Positions 46,986 to 55,938 of a stretch of DNA of 64,000 bases are shown piece after piece. The notes beneath the pieces are model-generated. The model was not told where the DNA came from. It saw only the letters and a program-made list of their open reading frames with translations, and did not search any database. The stretch lies in the NCBI RefSeq assembly GCF_900143245.1, contig NZ_FRDK01000008.1:113665-177664 (forward strand), read 5' to 3'. Each line of letters begins with the position of its first letter. Within the stretch, counting starts at the first letter, position 1. Both the position numbers and the translations under genes were made by a program. The DNA is from Flavobacterium fryxellicola. Its GTDB lineage: Bacteria; Bacteroidota; Bacteroidia; Flavobacteriales; Flavobacteriaceae.

Positions 46986-49181
46986 TTAATTCGCTACTTC
47001 ACTAATGAATTTAATTCGCATCAAACGCAATTCGTCAAGATCATAATCTCCATCAAATTCTTTAAGTGCAGATTCTATATTATCAGATTCGGATTCCATA
47101 AAATAGTCATGAATTTCTTCTTGTTGGTCATCGTCCAACATATCGTCAATCCAGTATTTTATATTGAGTTTGGTTCCCGAATATACAATTTGTTCCATTT
47201 CTTTAATCAAAGCATCCATGTTGATTCCTTTGGCGGAAGCGATATCATCCAAAGACAATTTTCTATCGATATTTTGAATAATATAAAGCTTATTTACAGA
47301 ATTAACTCCAGTGGATTTCACTACTAAATCTTCTGGACGGGTAATATCATTTTCGCTAACATAGCGGCTAATTAATTCTAAGAATTCCTTTCCGTATTTT
47401 TTTGCTTTTCCTTCGCCAACTCCATGAATATTAATCAGCTCTTCTTGAGACATAGGGTATTTCAAAGCCATATCTTCCAGTGAAGGATCTTGAAAAACCA
47501 CAAATGGAGGAACGCCTACTTTTTTAGCTACTTTTTTTCGCAAATCACGCAACATTCCCATGAGAACTTCATCGGCGACTGCTGTAGATTTTGAAGCTGT
47601 TACAATCGCTTCGTCTACCGTTTCATTGTATTCATGATCCTCAGACATCATAAAAGATTGTGGTTTTTTAATAAAATCCAATCCTTTATCTGTGATTTTT
47701 ACAATGCCATAGGTCTCAATATCCTTCGATAAAAACCCGGCGACTAATACTTGGCGCAATAAGGCCATCCAATATTTTTCATCATGACCTGCACCACATC
47801 CAAAAAAGGATTGTGCATCCGTTCTATGTGCTTTAATTACTGCATTTACGCGACCAATTAAAGTAAAGACAACTTCTTTAGATTTGTATAAATGTTTGGT
47901 ATCCCGCACCACTTCTAACAGCTTTGCGACTTGTGCTTTGGCCTCTACTTTCGCTTTTGGATTGCGAATATTGTCATCCATATCAGCACCTTCGCCATGT
48001 ACATCATCAAATTCCTCACCGAAATAATGCAGTAAAAATTTCCGTCTTGACATGGAAGTTTCGGCATAAGCCACAACCTCCTGTAATAAAGCGAAACCAA
48101 TTTCCTGCTCAGCAACTGGTTTACCGGACATGAATTTCTCTAATTTTTCCACATCTTTATAGGAATAATAAGCTAAGCAATGCCCTTCTCCGCCGTCGCG
48201 ACCAGCACGACCCGTTTCTTGGTAATAACTTTCCAACGATTTTGGAATGTCATGATGAATTACAAAGCGCACATCTGGTTTATCAATTCCCATTCCAAAA
48301 GCGATTGTAGCCACCACCACATCTACATCTTCCATCAAAAACATATCTTGATGTCTGGCTCGGGTTTTAGCATCTAATCCTGCGTGATAAGGCACAGCGC
48401 TTATGCCGTTTACTTGCAAAACTTCGGCAATAGCTTCCACTTTTTTGCGACTCAAACAATAAATAATTCCTGATTTCCCTTTGTGTTGTTTTATAAATCG
48501 AATAATATCCGATTCAATATTTTTTGTTTTTGTGCGAACTTCGTAGTATAAATTAGGTCTATTGAAAGAGGCTTTAAAAGTTGTAGCATCGGTCATATCC
48601 AAGTTTTTCAGAATATCTTCCTGCACTTTTGGTGTAGCCGTAGCAGTCAAACCTATAATGGCCACATCGCCAAGTTGCTTGATAATGTGTTTCAAATTTC
48701 GATATTCTGGTCTAAAATCATGTCCCCACTCTGAAATACAATGGGCTTCATCAATTGCTACAAAAGAAATGGTAACATTTTTAAGGAAATTAACATACTC
48801 CTCTTTAGTCAAAGACTCCGGAGCTACATAGAGCAACTTGGTCAATCCGGACGTGATGTCTTTTTTTACTTGCGTAATTTCAGTTTTAGTAAGGGAAGAG
48901 TTTAAAACATGAGCCACTCCGTTTTCAGAAGACAAACTTCGGATTGCGTCGACCTGATTTTTCATTAAAGCAATTAGGGGGGAAACGACTATGGCCGTTC
49001 CTTCTTGAATTAAGGCAGGCAATTGATAACAAAGCGATTTTCCTCCTCCAGTAGGCATAATCACAAATGTATTCTGTTGATTCAGTATACTTTTTATGAC
49101 TTGTTCCTGCAATCCTTTAAATTGGCTAAAGCCAAAATACTTCTTTAATTCTTTGTGTATGTCAATTTCGTTTGGATTCAT
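46986..49181 (-). CDS. recQ: ATP-dependent DNA helicase RecQ
   Basis: 731 residues. Walker A is VIMPTGGGKSLCYQLPA, the DEAH box is DEAHCISEWGHDFRPEYR, and motif VI is YYQETGRAGRDGGEGHCL. An RQC domain follows, then an HRDC domain (LRKKVAKKVGVPPFVVFQDPSLEDMA) and a C-terminal acidic helix-rich segment (DDMLDDDQQEEIHDYFMESESDN). A 3'-5' helicase for recombination and replication repair. Divergent from kdsD with 85 bp between starts. Confidence 0.96.
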   Translation of the reverse strand: MNPNEIDIHKELKKYFGFSQFKGLQEQVIKSILNQQNTFVIMPTGGGKSLCYQLPALIQEGTAIVVSPLIALMKNQVDAIRSLSSENGVAHVLNSSLTKTEITQVKKDITSGLTKLLYVAPESLTKEEYVNFLKNVTISFVAIDEAHCISEWGHDFRPEYRNLKHIIKQLGDVAIIGLTATATPKVQEDILKNLDMTDATTFKASFNRPNLYYEVRTKTKNIESDIIRFIKQHKGKSGIIYCLSRKKVEAIAEVLQVNGISAVPYHAGLDAKTRARHQDMFLMEDVDVVVATIAFGMGIDKPDVRFVIHHDIPKSLESYYQETGRAGRDGGEGHCLAYYSYKDVEKLEKFMSGKPVAEQEIGFALLQEVVAYAETSMSRRKFLLHYFGEEFDDVHGEGADMDDNIRNPKAKVEAKAQVAKLLEVVRDTKHLYKSKEVVFTLIGRVNAVIKAHRTDAQSFFGCGAGHDEKYWMALLRQVLVAGFLSKDIETYGIVKITDKGLDFIKKPQSFMMSEDHEYNETVDEAIVTASKSTAVADEVLMGMLRDLRKKVAKKVGVPPFVVFQDPSLEDMALKYPMSQEELINIHGVGEGKAKKYGKEFLELISRYVSENDITRPEDLVVKSTGVNSVNKLYIIQNIDRKLSLDDIASAKGINMDALIKEMEQIVYSGTKLNIKYWIDDMLDDDQQEEIHDYFMESESDNIESALKEFDGDYDLDELRLMRIKFISEVAN

Positions 49182-49204
49182 TCTTTATTATGTGGTATTT
49201 TGTA

Positions 49205-49212
49205 TAAATTTG
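49205..49212 (+). promoter_or_regulatory. -7 promoter box (TAAATTTG) of the kdsD-tatC-CMD run
   Basis: Exact TAnnTTTG between recQ and kdsD. It lies inside the longest ORF, so it also supports the TTG start at 49267. Confidence 0.5.
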
Positions 49213-49266
49213 CGACACCTAAAGGTACAAATTTCTTTTACACATACAAATTTTAATTATTCTGTT

Positions 49267-50232
49267 TTGATCACTAAAGAAAACATATTGGCCAGTGCCA
49301 AAAAAACCATCTTATCGGAAAGCCAATCCATAGCTAAACTAATTGATTTACTAGACAATAACTTCATTGAAGCCACACAAAAAATCTATAATTCAAAGGG
49401 GCGATTAGTCGTGACAGGAATAGGAAAAAGCGCAATCATAGCTCAAAAAATGGTCGCTTCCTTCAATTCTACTGGGACGCCATCCCTTTTTCTGCATGCT
49501 TCGGAAGCCATTCATGGAGATTTAGGCATGATTCAAAGCGAGGATGTTATCATTTGTATTTCAAAAAGTGGCAACAGTCCAGAAATAAAAGTTTTGGTTC
49601 CGCTTTTAAAACGATTTGGAAACACGCTGATTGCAATAACAGGCAACATGACCTCCTTCTTAGCTAAAGGTTCCGACTATATTTTAAATACTACTATCGA
49701 TGCGGAATCTTGCCCGAACAACCTAGCGCCCACCAATAGCACTACGGCACAATTAGTCATGGGCGATGCGATTGCGGTATGCCTAATGGAAATGCGGGAT
49801 TTTAAACCCGAAGATTTTGCGGTGTATCATCCTGGTGGTGCGTTAGGCAAAAAATTATTGCTCCGTGTAAAAGACATGTTAGAGCACAGCCTAAAACCTA
49901 TGGTTACTCCAAACGCCTCTATAAAAAAGGTTATATTTGAAATTTCCGAAAAACGTCTTGGCGTAACTGCCGTAGTCGAAAATGACACAGTAATTGGTAT
50001 TATTACTGATGGCGACATTCGAAGAATGCTAAACGACCGCGATACTTTTGCTGATTTAACGGCTCGAGATATTATGACCATAAACCCAAAAATGACTTCT
50101 TCCAATGCAATGGCAGTAGAAGCATTAAATATAATGGAAGATTTTTCCATTACTCAATTGGTAGTTGTTGACGATACGCACTACAAAGGCATACTGCATT
50201 TACACGATATTTTAAAAGAAGGAATAGTATAA
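49267..50232 (+). CDS. kdsD: Arabinose-5-phosphate isomerase (KpsF/GutQ/KdsD)
   Basis: From the TTG at 49267 (LITKENILASAKK) it is 321 residues, the normal length; the ORF is open back to 49096 inside recQ but that is an extension across a promoter. The SIS domain has VVTGIGKSAIIAQKMVASFNSTGTPS and ICISKSGNSPEIK, followed by two CBS domains. Makes arabinose-5-phosphate for Kdo of lipopolysaccharide. The stop overlaps the tatC start by one base. Confidence 0.92.
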   Translation: MITKENILASAKKTILSESQSIAKLIDLLDNNFIEATQKIYNSKGRLVVTGIGKSAIIAQKMVASFNSTGTPSLFLHASEAIHGDLGMIQSEDVIICISKSGNSPEIKVLVPLLKRFGNTLIAITGNMTSFLAKGSDYILNTTIDAESCPNNLAPTNSTTAQLVMGDAIAVCLMEMRDFKPEDFAVYHPGGALGKKLLLRVKDMLEHSLKPMVTPNASIKKVIFEISEKRLGVTAVVENDTVIGIITDGDIRRMLNDRDTFADLTARDIMTINPKMTSSNAMAVEALNIMEDFSITQLVVVDDTHYKGILHLHDILKEGIV

Positions 50233-51047
50233 TGGCAAAAAAAAACTTAAACGAAATGTCGTTTTTAGATCATCTTGAAGAATTAAGATGGTTATTGGTT
50301 CGAAGTACAATTGCGATATTAATTTTGGCTACATTCACCTTTTTTGTGAGTGACTACATTTTTGATGTGATCATTTTTGGGCCCACCAATGCTAATTTTA
50401 TCACCTACCGCTTTTTTTGTGATCTCTCCAATCAATTGGGCTTCGCCGAAACTATTTGCGTTACAGAAATGCCTTTTATCATTCAAAACACCAATATGGA
50501 AGGGCAAATCAATGTTTTGATTTGGACCTGTATAACGGCTGGATTCATTCTTGGATTTCCGTTTATACTGTGGGAAGTATGGAAATTCATAAGTCCCGCT
50601 TTATATGCATCAGAGAAAAAACACGCGAAACTATTTATTTTTTCGTCTTCCTTACTTTTCTTCATAGGCGTCTTGTTTGGGTACTATGTAATTGTGCCTA
50701 TGTCTGTCAACTTTTTTGCAACATTTACTATCAGTGACGTCGTAAAGAACCAATTTAGTATTGATTCTTACATTGGACTCGTAAAAACCAGCGTGATTGC
50801 TTGCGGACTGTTTTTCGAATTGCCTATAATCATCTATTTCTTGACTAAACTTGGGCTGGTAACACCCGTTTTCTTGAGGAAATATTGGAAATACGCGGTA
50901 ATCATCATTCTTATAGTCGCCGCTATAGTAACGCCACCGGATGTCGTGAGTCAGATAATAGTCACGATTCCAATGTTATTAATCTATGAAGCAAGTATCT
51001 TAATTTCAAAAATAGTAGTAAAAAATCAAAAAAAAATAAATGGCTGA
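50232..51047 (+). CDS. tatC: Sec-independent protein translocase TatC
   Basis: 271 residues with six helices. The N-terminal cytoplasmic signature MSFLDHLEELRWLL binds twin-arginine signals; FGYYVIVPMSVNFF and IPMLLIYEASI are further family blocks. The periplasmic loop (NLSNQLGFAETICVTEMPF-like) is longer than in E. coli, as in Bacteroidota. No tatA or tatB is in the window. Overlaps both neighbours. Confidence 0.95.
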   Translation: MAKKNLNEMSFLDHLEELRWLLVRSTIAILILATFTFFVSDYIFDVIIFGPTNANFITYRFFCDLSNQLGFAETICVTEMPFIIQNTNMEGQINVLIWTCITAGFILGFPFILWEVWKFISPALYASEKKHAKLFIFSSSLLFFIGVLFGYYVIVPMSVNFFATFTISDVVKNQFSIDSYIGLVKTSVIACGLFFELPIIIYFLTKLGLVTPVFLRKYWKYAVIIILIVAAIVTPPDVVSQIIVTIPMLLIYEASILISKIVVKNQKKING

Positions 51048-51393
51048 TATAATCGAAGAATTCAATGAATACCGTTCTAAAATGAACGAAAAATTACTAG
51101 CAGACAACAATAAAATTGTGAAACGAATTTTTAATTTGGATACCAATGCATACGCTGCTGGCGCACTAGATGTAAAAACTAAAGAGTTGCTAGGATTAGT
51201 CGCATCGGCAGTTTTAAGATGCGATGACTGTGTGAAATACCATTTGGAAACCAGCCATAAAGAAGGCGTTACCAAAGAAGAAATGATGGAAGCCATGGGA
51301 ATCGCAACACTTGTAGGAGGAACTATTGTAGTACCTCATCTTAGAAGAGCCTATGAATTTTGGGAAGCCTTAGAAGAAATGGCTACCAAATAA
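51040..51393 (+). CDS. Carboxymuconolactone decarboxylase (AhpD-like) family protein
   Basis: 117 residues. The redox motif is LRCDDCVKYHLET (CxxC then His), as in AhpD-type disulphide enzymes. All-helical with the KTKELLGLVASAVL helix before the motif and TIVVPHLRRAYEFW at the end. Starts 8 bp inside the tatC stop, so it belongs to the kdsD-tatC run. Reaction unknown. Confidence 0.87.
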   Translation: MADIIEEFNEYRSKMNEKLLADNNKIVKRIFNLDTNAYAAGALDVKTKELLGLVASAVLRCDDCVKYHLETSHKEGVTKEEMMEAMGIATLVGGTIVVPHLRRAYEFWEALEEMATK

Positions 51394-51401
51394 TTGTTAA
51401 C

Positions 51402-51486
51402 AAGTGAAACCGTTTAATTGTTTATTCGTTTATTTGATCCATAAATAATGATACCATCAAAGGGTTAAACAATTAAGCGCTTCACC
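51402..51486. repeat. Imperfect inverted repeat before lptB
   Basis: Arms at about 51402-51424 (AAGTGAAACCGTTTAATTGT) and 51463-51486 (ACAATTAAGCGCTTCACC) match in about 17 of 20 positions. It may act as a weak terminator or attenuator between the CMD and lptB genes. Confidence 0.45.
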
Positions 51487-51535
51487 AATTAAACATTTAA
51501 TCCGCTAACTTTTTCAACAAATAAACCATCAAACG

Positions 51536-52276
51536 ATGAAATTAAGAGCCGAAAATCTAATCAAAACCTATAAAGGGCGCAGTGTTGTAAAAGGCATTTC
51601 GGTAGAGGTGAACCAAGGAGAAATCGTTGGACTCTTAGGTCCTAATGGTGCCGGAAAAACAACCTCTTTTTACATGATTGTGGGATTGGTTAAACCAAAT
51701 TCAGGCAATATTTTTCTTGATGACTTGAACATCACCGATTATCCGATGTACAAAAGAGCACAGCAGGGAATTGGGTATTTAGCACAAGAAGCCTCTGTTT
51801 TCAGAAAGTTGAGTATCGAGGACAATATACTGAGCGTTTTGCAATTGACCAAACTTTCCAAAGCGGAACAAGAAGCAAAAATGGAAAGCCTGATTGATGA
51901 GTTTAGCTTGGAACACATTCGGACTAACCGTGGCGATTTGCTTTCTGGAGGAGAACGCCGTCGTACTGAAATTGCTCGTTGCCTAGCCACTGACCCTAAA
52001 TTTATATTGCTGGATGAACCTTTTGCAGGTGTCGATCCAGTAGCGGTGGAAGACATTCAGCGTATTGTAGCGCAATTAAAAAACAAGAATATCGGAATTT
52101 TGATTACGGATCATAATGTTCAAGAAACCCTAGCCATTACCGATAAAACGTACCTTATGTTTGAAGGTGGAATCTTAAAAGCAGGGATTCCTGAAGAATT
52201 AGTAGAAGATGAAATGGTACGTCGCGTCTATCTTGGACAAAATTTTGAACTAAGAAAAAAGAAGCTCGAATTTTAA
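51536..52276 (+). CDS. lptB: LPS export ABC transporter ATP-binding protein LptB
   Basis: 246 residues. Walker A is LLGPNGAGKTTSFYMI, signature LLSGGERRRTEIAR, Walker B FILLDEPFAGVDP, and the switch His is in LITDHNVQE. The Q-loop region LAQEASVFRKLSIEDNI is typical of LptB. Powers lipopolysaccharide extraction with LptFG, not in this window. Follows the kdsD operon, consistent with an envelope locus. Confidence 0.95.
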   Translation: MKLRAENLIKTYKGRSVVKGISVEVNQGEIVGLLGPNGAGKTTSFYMIVGLVKPNSGNIFLDDLNITDYPMYKRAQQGIGYLAQEASVFRKLSIEDNILSVLQLTKLSKAEQEAKMESLIDEFSLEHIRTNRGDLLSGGERRRTEIARCLATDPKFILLDEPFAGVDPVAVEDIQRIVAQLKNKNIGILITDHNVQETLAITDKTYLMFEGGILKAGIPEELVEDEMVRRVYLGQNFELRKKKLEF

Positions 52277-52332
52277 ATTGGTAGTTTTATGTGTTTAGAT
52301 CCTGGTTTTTAGTATCCAAATAATATAGCAAG

Positions 52333-52569
52333 ATGTCATCATACCAAGAACCTTCAAAAGAAACTTCAGACCGATGGAAAAATGATCCCAAAAATTGGGT
52401 TTGGGGAATTTTCTATTATAATAAAGAAGATCCACGCATTTTACCTCCTAAGAAAGTAGCGGAAATGGGTTTTACCATCAACTTTGCAAATCCAAAATCA
52501 GTTTTGATTTTTTTAGCTGCTTTGGCTTTTTTTGCGATGGTAGTCTTTTTTATTTCGAATAAAAGGTAG
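52333..52569 (+). CDS. DUF5808-type small membrane protein
   Basis: 78 residues. The first half NDPKNWVWGIFYYNKEDPRILPPKKVAEMGFTINFANPKS matches the DUF5808 pattern (W-G-x-x-Y-Y-N-x-x-D-P-R ... G-x-T-x-N-F). A single helix follows. Function unknown. 56 bp after lptB. Confidence 0.78.
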   Translation: MSSYQEPSKETSDRWKNDPKNWVWGIFYYNKEDPRILPPKKVAEMGFTINFANPKSVLIFLAALAFFAMVVFFISNKR

Positions 52570-52578
52570 ATTAGAGCA

Positions 52579-53442
52579 CTATTCTACTGTTATAAACTGC
52601 AATTGCTGTAAATCACCATTATAAATATTGACATCGACATTGCCTTTGATTCCGGGAATTGATGCTTTCTCCGTGAACTGCCAGAAAAGCCAATCCGTTC
52701 CTATTTCCTCTCTATAAAAGTTATAATTAGCAATCCAAAAAAGGTAATCGCTGAATTCTTCTTTTAAAAAATCATCATAATAGCGCTCTCCCGTATAAAT
52801 AATAGGCTTTACACCGTAGTGCCATTCCACGGCTTTCAACCAGCGCTTCAGTCCTAATTTCAGATTGGCAATCGATTGGTTTTTTGGTAACTTTTCGATA
52901 TCCAAAACAGGTGGCAAATCCCCTTTTTGAAGATGAACAGTAGTAATAAAGAGTTCGGCCTGTTCCAATGAATTCTCATTGGGACGGTAATAATGATAGG
53001 CTCCCCGAATCATTTTGTTTTCTTTGGCGCCAAGCCAATTCGTATCAAACTGACGGTCTTTGCGATCTTTACCTACCGTAGCACGAATAAATACAAAATG
53101 TATCGGATACTTTTTTTCTAATGTATCTACATAAGACCAACTGATTTTACCTTGGTATTCTGACACATCTATCCCAATACTTTTACCCTGGTGTTTTTCG
53201 AGAACCTGAAAATTACGGACATCAGAAATCCGTTTGTCTTCACTCTCGGCTCTACTGGTTTTGTCCGACTTAAACCCTAAATAATAGGCCAAACCATTTC
53301 GATAATGAAAACCGATACCGATTAACAATGCAATCGAAAAAGCAACAATCAAATAGCGTACAAGCTTCCCAGAGAAAACGGCTGCTTTCTTTTTTGGCTT
53401 ACGTACCACCGTCGCTTTTCTTCGGACTGCTTGTTTTCTCAT
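52579..53442 (-). CDS. Glycoside hydrolase family 25 (lysozyme-type) protein
   Basis: 287 residues. A basic cytoplasmic start (MRKQAVRRKATVVRKPKKKAAVF) and one helix at about 28-46 anchor it in the membrane. The GH25 domain starts at GIDVSEYQGKISW, with the conserved Asp and Glu in the GID and PPVLDIEKL motifs, and ends IYNGDLQQLQ. A muramidase acting on peptidoglycan from the periplasmic side is likely. Nine bases separate it from pssA. Confidence 0.9.
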   Translation of the reverse strand: MRKQAVRRKATVVRKPKKKAAVFSGKLVRYLIVAFSIALLIGIGFHYRNGLAYYLGFKSDKTSRAESEDKRISDVRNFQVLEKHQGKSIGIDVSEYQGKISWSYVDTLEKKYPIHFVFIRATVGKDRKDRQFDTNWLGAKENKMIRGAYHYYRPNENSLEQAELFITTVHLQKGDLPPVLDIEKLPKNQSIANLKLGLKRWLKAVEWHYGVKPIIYTGERYYDDFLKEEFSDYLFWIANYNFYREEIGTDWLFWQFTEKASIPGIKGNVDVNIYNGDLQQLQFITVE

Positions 53443-53451
53443 TTATAAAAG

Positions 53452-54171
53452 CTACTTTTTGAGTACTTTGTTATTCACCACGGACAAACAAACATAAAAA
53501 AGAATTAATAAAGGAATTCCTAAGTACTGAAAGAAAACTAACAATAAAAGGGACACCATTAAAAAGGCAAATTGAAGCGCATTTTCTTTGAAACTAAATT
53601 TCTTGATTTTCAAAGAAAACAAGGGGATTTCAGCATTCAACATGTAAGCACTCAAAAAGGTAAGTACCAACAAAAACCAAGGATTAGTCAAAAGCTCCAC
53701 TATAATTAAGGAGTCGGTATATTTTAAAACTAAGGGCAGGCTTAAAATAAACAGCGCATTAGCCGGCGTGGGCAAGCCAATAAAAGAATCTGTTTGACGA
53801 GTATCAATATTAAAATTAGCCAAACGGTAGCAAGAGCCCAGCGCAATTATAAATCCCAAATAAGGAAAAAACTGCAAATGACCTGCCGCTGCAGTTGTCG
53901 CGTGACTGACCATCATTTGGAACATCACTAAACCTGGAACCACTCCGCTGGTTATCATATCTGCTAAGGAATCCAACTGCAATCCTAACGGACTGGAAAC
54001 GTGGAATAATCGAGCAAAAAAGCCATCAAAAAAGTCTAAAAATATACCCAGACAAACAAAATAAAAAGCCATCTCAAAGTCTTCGTTAAAAGCAAACACC
54101 AAGGCGATACAGCCACAAAAAAGATTAAGTAAAGTAATTATATTCGGGATCTGCTTTTTAATATTCATCAT
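53452..54171 (-). CDS. pssA: CDP-diacylglycerol-serine O-phosphatidyltransferase
   Basis: 239 residues, about eight helices. The CDP-alcohol motif is DFFDGFFARLFHVSSPLGLQLDSLAD, an intact DG(x)2AR(x)8G(x)3D(x)3D pattern. Makes phosphatidylserine, the precursor of phosphatidylethanolamine, in the inner membrane. Start 54171 (MMNIKK); the second Met is possible. A TAAATTTG box lies 27 nt upstream. Confidence 0.92.
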   Translation of the reverse strand: MMNIKKQIPNIITLLNLFCGCIALVFAFNEDFEMAFYFVCLGIFLDFFDGFFARLFHVSSPLGLQLDSLADMITSGVVPGLVMFQMMVSHATTAAAGHLQFFPYLGFIIALGSCYRLANFNIDTRQTDSFIGLPTPANALFILSLPLVLKYTDSLIIVELLTNPWFLLVLTFLSAYMLNAEIPLFSLKIKKFSFKENALQFAFLMVSLLLLVFFQYLGIPLLILFYVCLSVVNNKVLKK

Positions 54172-54197
54172 AATGTAGTTTAAGGAACCAAAGTTGG

Positions 54198-54205
54198 CAA
54201 ATTTA
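54198..54205 (-). promoter_or_regulatory. -7 promoter box (TAAATTTG) of pssA
   Basis: Exact TAnnTTTG, 27 nt before the ATG. Confidence 0.5.
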
Positions 54206-54634
54206 ATATAATAAGTTGCGCGAAAGAACGTTTTTTACTGGAGATTTTTAACCTAAACGTTCCACACAAGCCTTTACAAGTTTTAAAAAACAAAAAAAGC
54301 CCTTTCCGTAAAAGATAAAAAGTAAGTGAGGCACCTTGATTTTATAGAATAAACATTCTTATTTTAAATCCTAGTTCAATGGAATGGTGGCTTCTAAAAA
54401 AGTTTTAATGGCATGCTTTACCCATCGCGCTTCTTCTTTTTGAAATGAAACGGCTCACAGATTAAAGGACTATAAATGCAGTCATCTAAAGGAGTATGCT
54501 ATTTTAAAAAGTATTTTTCACCCCTTTATTTGAGGATTCTTATTTCATTGTTAGTTTATTTGGTAAAAGGAATAAATAACCTCATTAAAAAATTATATTT
54601 TTGATAAAAATTAAACAGACTTTCCATTTGTAAA
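54206..54634. other. Gap with a possible gene remnant and a -7 box
   Basis: The minus-strand frame 54454-54371 reads AVSFQKEEARWVKHAIKT then FLEATIPLN before TAG, a plausible protein C-terminus without a start, with more stops upstream. A TATTTTTG box at 54596-54603 belongs to the plus-strand gene at 54635. Nothing else is recognised. Confidence 0.35.
54596..54603 (+). promoter_or_regulatory. -7 promoter box (TATTTTTG) of the PorV/PorQ-like gene
   Basis: Exact TAnnTTTG, 31 nt before the ATG. Confidence 0.5.
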
Positions 54635-55714
54635 ATGATACCCTTGAAAAAAAGAATACTCTTAGCGCTACTTTTGGTCAGTGCGGTAACGTACAGTCAA
54701 GCCGTCAGGAAATACTCGAATGAGTTTATGAACATTGGCGTTGATGCCGCTGCATTGGGTATGTCCAATACCGTCGTGGCTTCTTCAAACGATGTCAATT
54801 CTGGCTATTGGAATCCCGCTGGGCTTACCCATCTGGAAGACCATCAGGCAGCTGTCATGCACGCAAATTACTTTGCTAACATCGCCCAATATGATTATTT
54901 GGCTTATGCCAGCCCAATTGATGATCGCAGTGCGTGGGGAATTTCGTTAATTCGGTTTGGGGTAGATGACATTTTAAATACCACCGAATTAATAGACAGT
55001 CAAGGCAATATCGATTATAACCGCATTAGTCTCTTTTCAACCGCTGATTACGGATTTACTTTTTCATATGCGAGAAAACTTCCTGTTCCTGGATTTCAAT
55101 ATGGTGTCAACGCCAAAGTGATTCGGCGCATTATTGGAAACTTTGCTAATTCTTGGGGATTTGGTTTTGATTTTGGACTGCAATTCGAAAAAAACAATTG
55201 GCAATTTGGATTGATGCTCCGCGATATCACAACAACGTATAATGTTTGGAATATAGATGAAGACGAATATGGGAAAATCGCGAATGCCATTCCCGGAGAA
55301 AATCAGGAACTACCAGAAAGCACCGAGATTACGGCTCCAAAAGCACAATTAGGAATCGCTAAGAAATTCATTATTCGGTACGATTATAGTATTTTGGCTG
55401 CAGCCAATATGAATATGCGTTTTACTAGAACTAATGATCTTCTTGCTACTGATTTTGTTAGCATCGATCCTGCATTGGGATTGGAATTTGGTTATACCGA
55501 TTTGGTTTTCGTTCGTGCAGGCGTTGGAAATTTCCAAAACATACAGCAATTAGACAGCACTGAAAAGGTAGGTTTCCAACCCAATATTGGTTTGGGTTTT
55601 AAATACAAAGGCATACAAATAGATTATGCATTAACCGATTTAGGCAATCAAAGCGCGGCCTTGTATTCTAATATCTTTTCCGTAAAAGTTGATTTGGGAC
55701 TGTTTAGAAACTAA
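54635..55714 (+). CDS. PorV/PorQ-family outer-membrane protein
   Basis: 359 residues with a signal peptide (VSAVTYSQ). Begins FMNIGVDAAALGMSNTVVASSNDVNSGYWNPAGLTHL, the PorV/PorQ-family N-terminus, followed by beta-barrel strands. PorV and PorQ support the type IX secretion system of Bacteroidota, but many paralogues have other roles. Here no por genes are adjacent. ATG chosen by the signal peptide and the -7 box. Confidence 0.82.
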   Translation: MIPLKKRILLALLLVSAVTYSQAVRKYSNEFMNIGVDAAALGMSNTVVASSNDVNSGYWNPAGLTHLEDHQAAVMHANYFANIAQYDYLAYASPIDDRSAWGISLIRFGVDDILNTTELIDSQGNIDYNRISLFSTADYGFTFSYARKLPVPGFQYGVNAKVIRRIIGNFANSWGFGFDFGLQFEKNNWQFGLMLRDITTTYNVWNIDEDEYGKIANAIPGENQELPESTEITAPKAQLGIAKKFIIRYDYSILAAANMNMRFTRTNDLLATDFVSIDPALGLEFGYTDLVFVRAGVGNFQNIQQLDSTEKVGFQPNIGLGFKYKGIQIDYALTDLGNQSAALYSNIFSVKVDLGLFRN

Positions 55715-55885
55715 TTCACAAGCACCTTTGTAAGTAAAAAGCACTACTGTATCTTCTCCTATTTCCAGTACCTTGATTTGAAACCCGTGCGACACAATCG
55801 GTTTCCTGTATAACTTGAAAACTTTGTCTGTGTATTTTCTTTCTTTGAGTATCTTTGCATGAAAAACACCGATAGAACAGTGGTA
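55715..55885 (-). pseudogene. Possible gene remnant, unknown
   Basis: One minus-strand frame reads KILKERKYTDKVFKLYR, then KPIVSHGFQIKVLEIG and EDTVVLFTYKGACELV, strongly protein-like with alternating hydrophobics, but it has no start codon and its upstream end is bounded by stops. It runs on past 55715 into the antisense of the PorV/PorQ-like gene. The plus-strand -7 box for the next gene lies inside. May be chance; low confidence. Confidence 0.3.
55850..55857 (+). promoter_or_regulatory. -7 promoter box (TATCTTTG) of the DUF4105 gene
   Basis: Exact TAnnTTTG with a TTTG at 55823-55826 that could serve as -33 element; leader of about 75 nt. Confidence 0.45.
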
Positions 55886-55938
55886 ATTTTAATTTCATAA
55901 TAATAACCACTGACTTTTACCCTTTTAACTACCAACGA

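Noticed and set aside
46890..47327. 145-codon plus-strand frame opposite the end of recQ
   Set aside because: Antisense of a firmly identified helicase C-terminus; composition (Phe/Ile rich) is that of a shadow frame.
55859..55900. 13-codon leader-like ORF upstream of the DUF4105 gene
   Set aside because: No attenuator hairpin and no biased codons, so a regulatory leader peptide cannot be supported.
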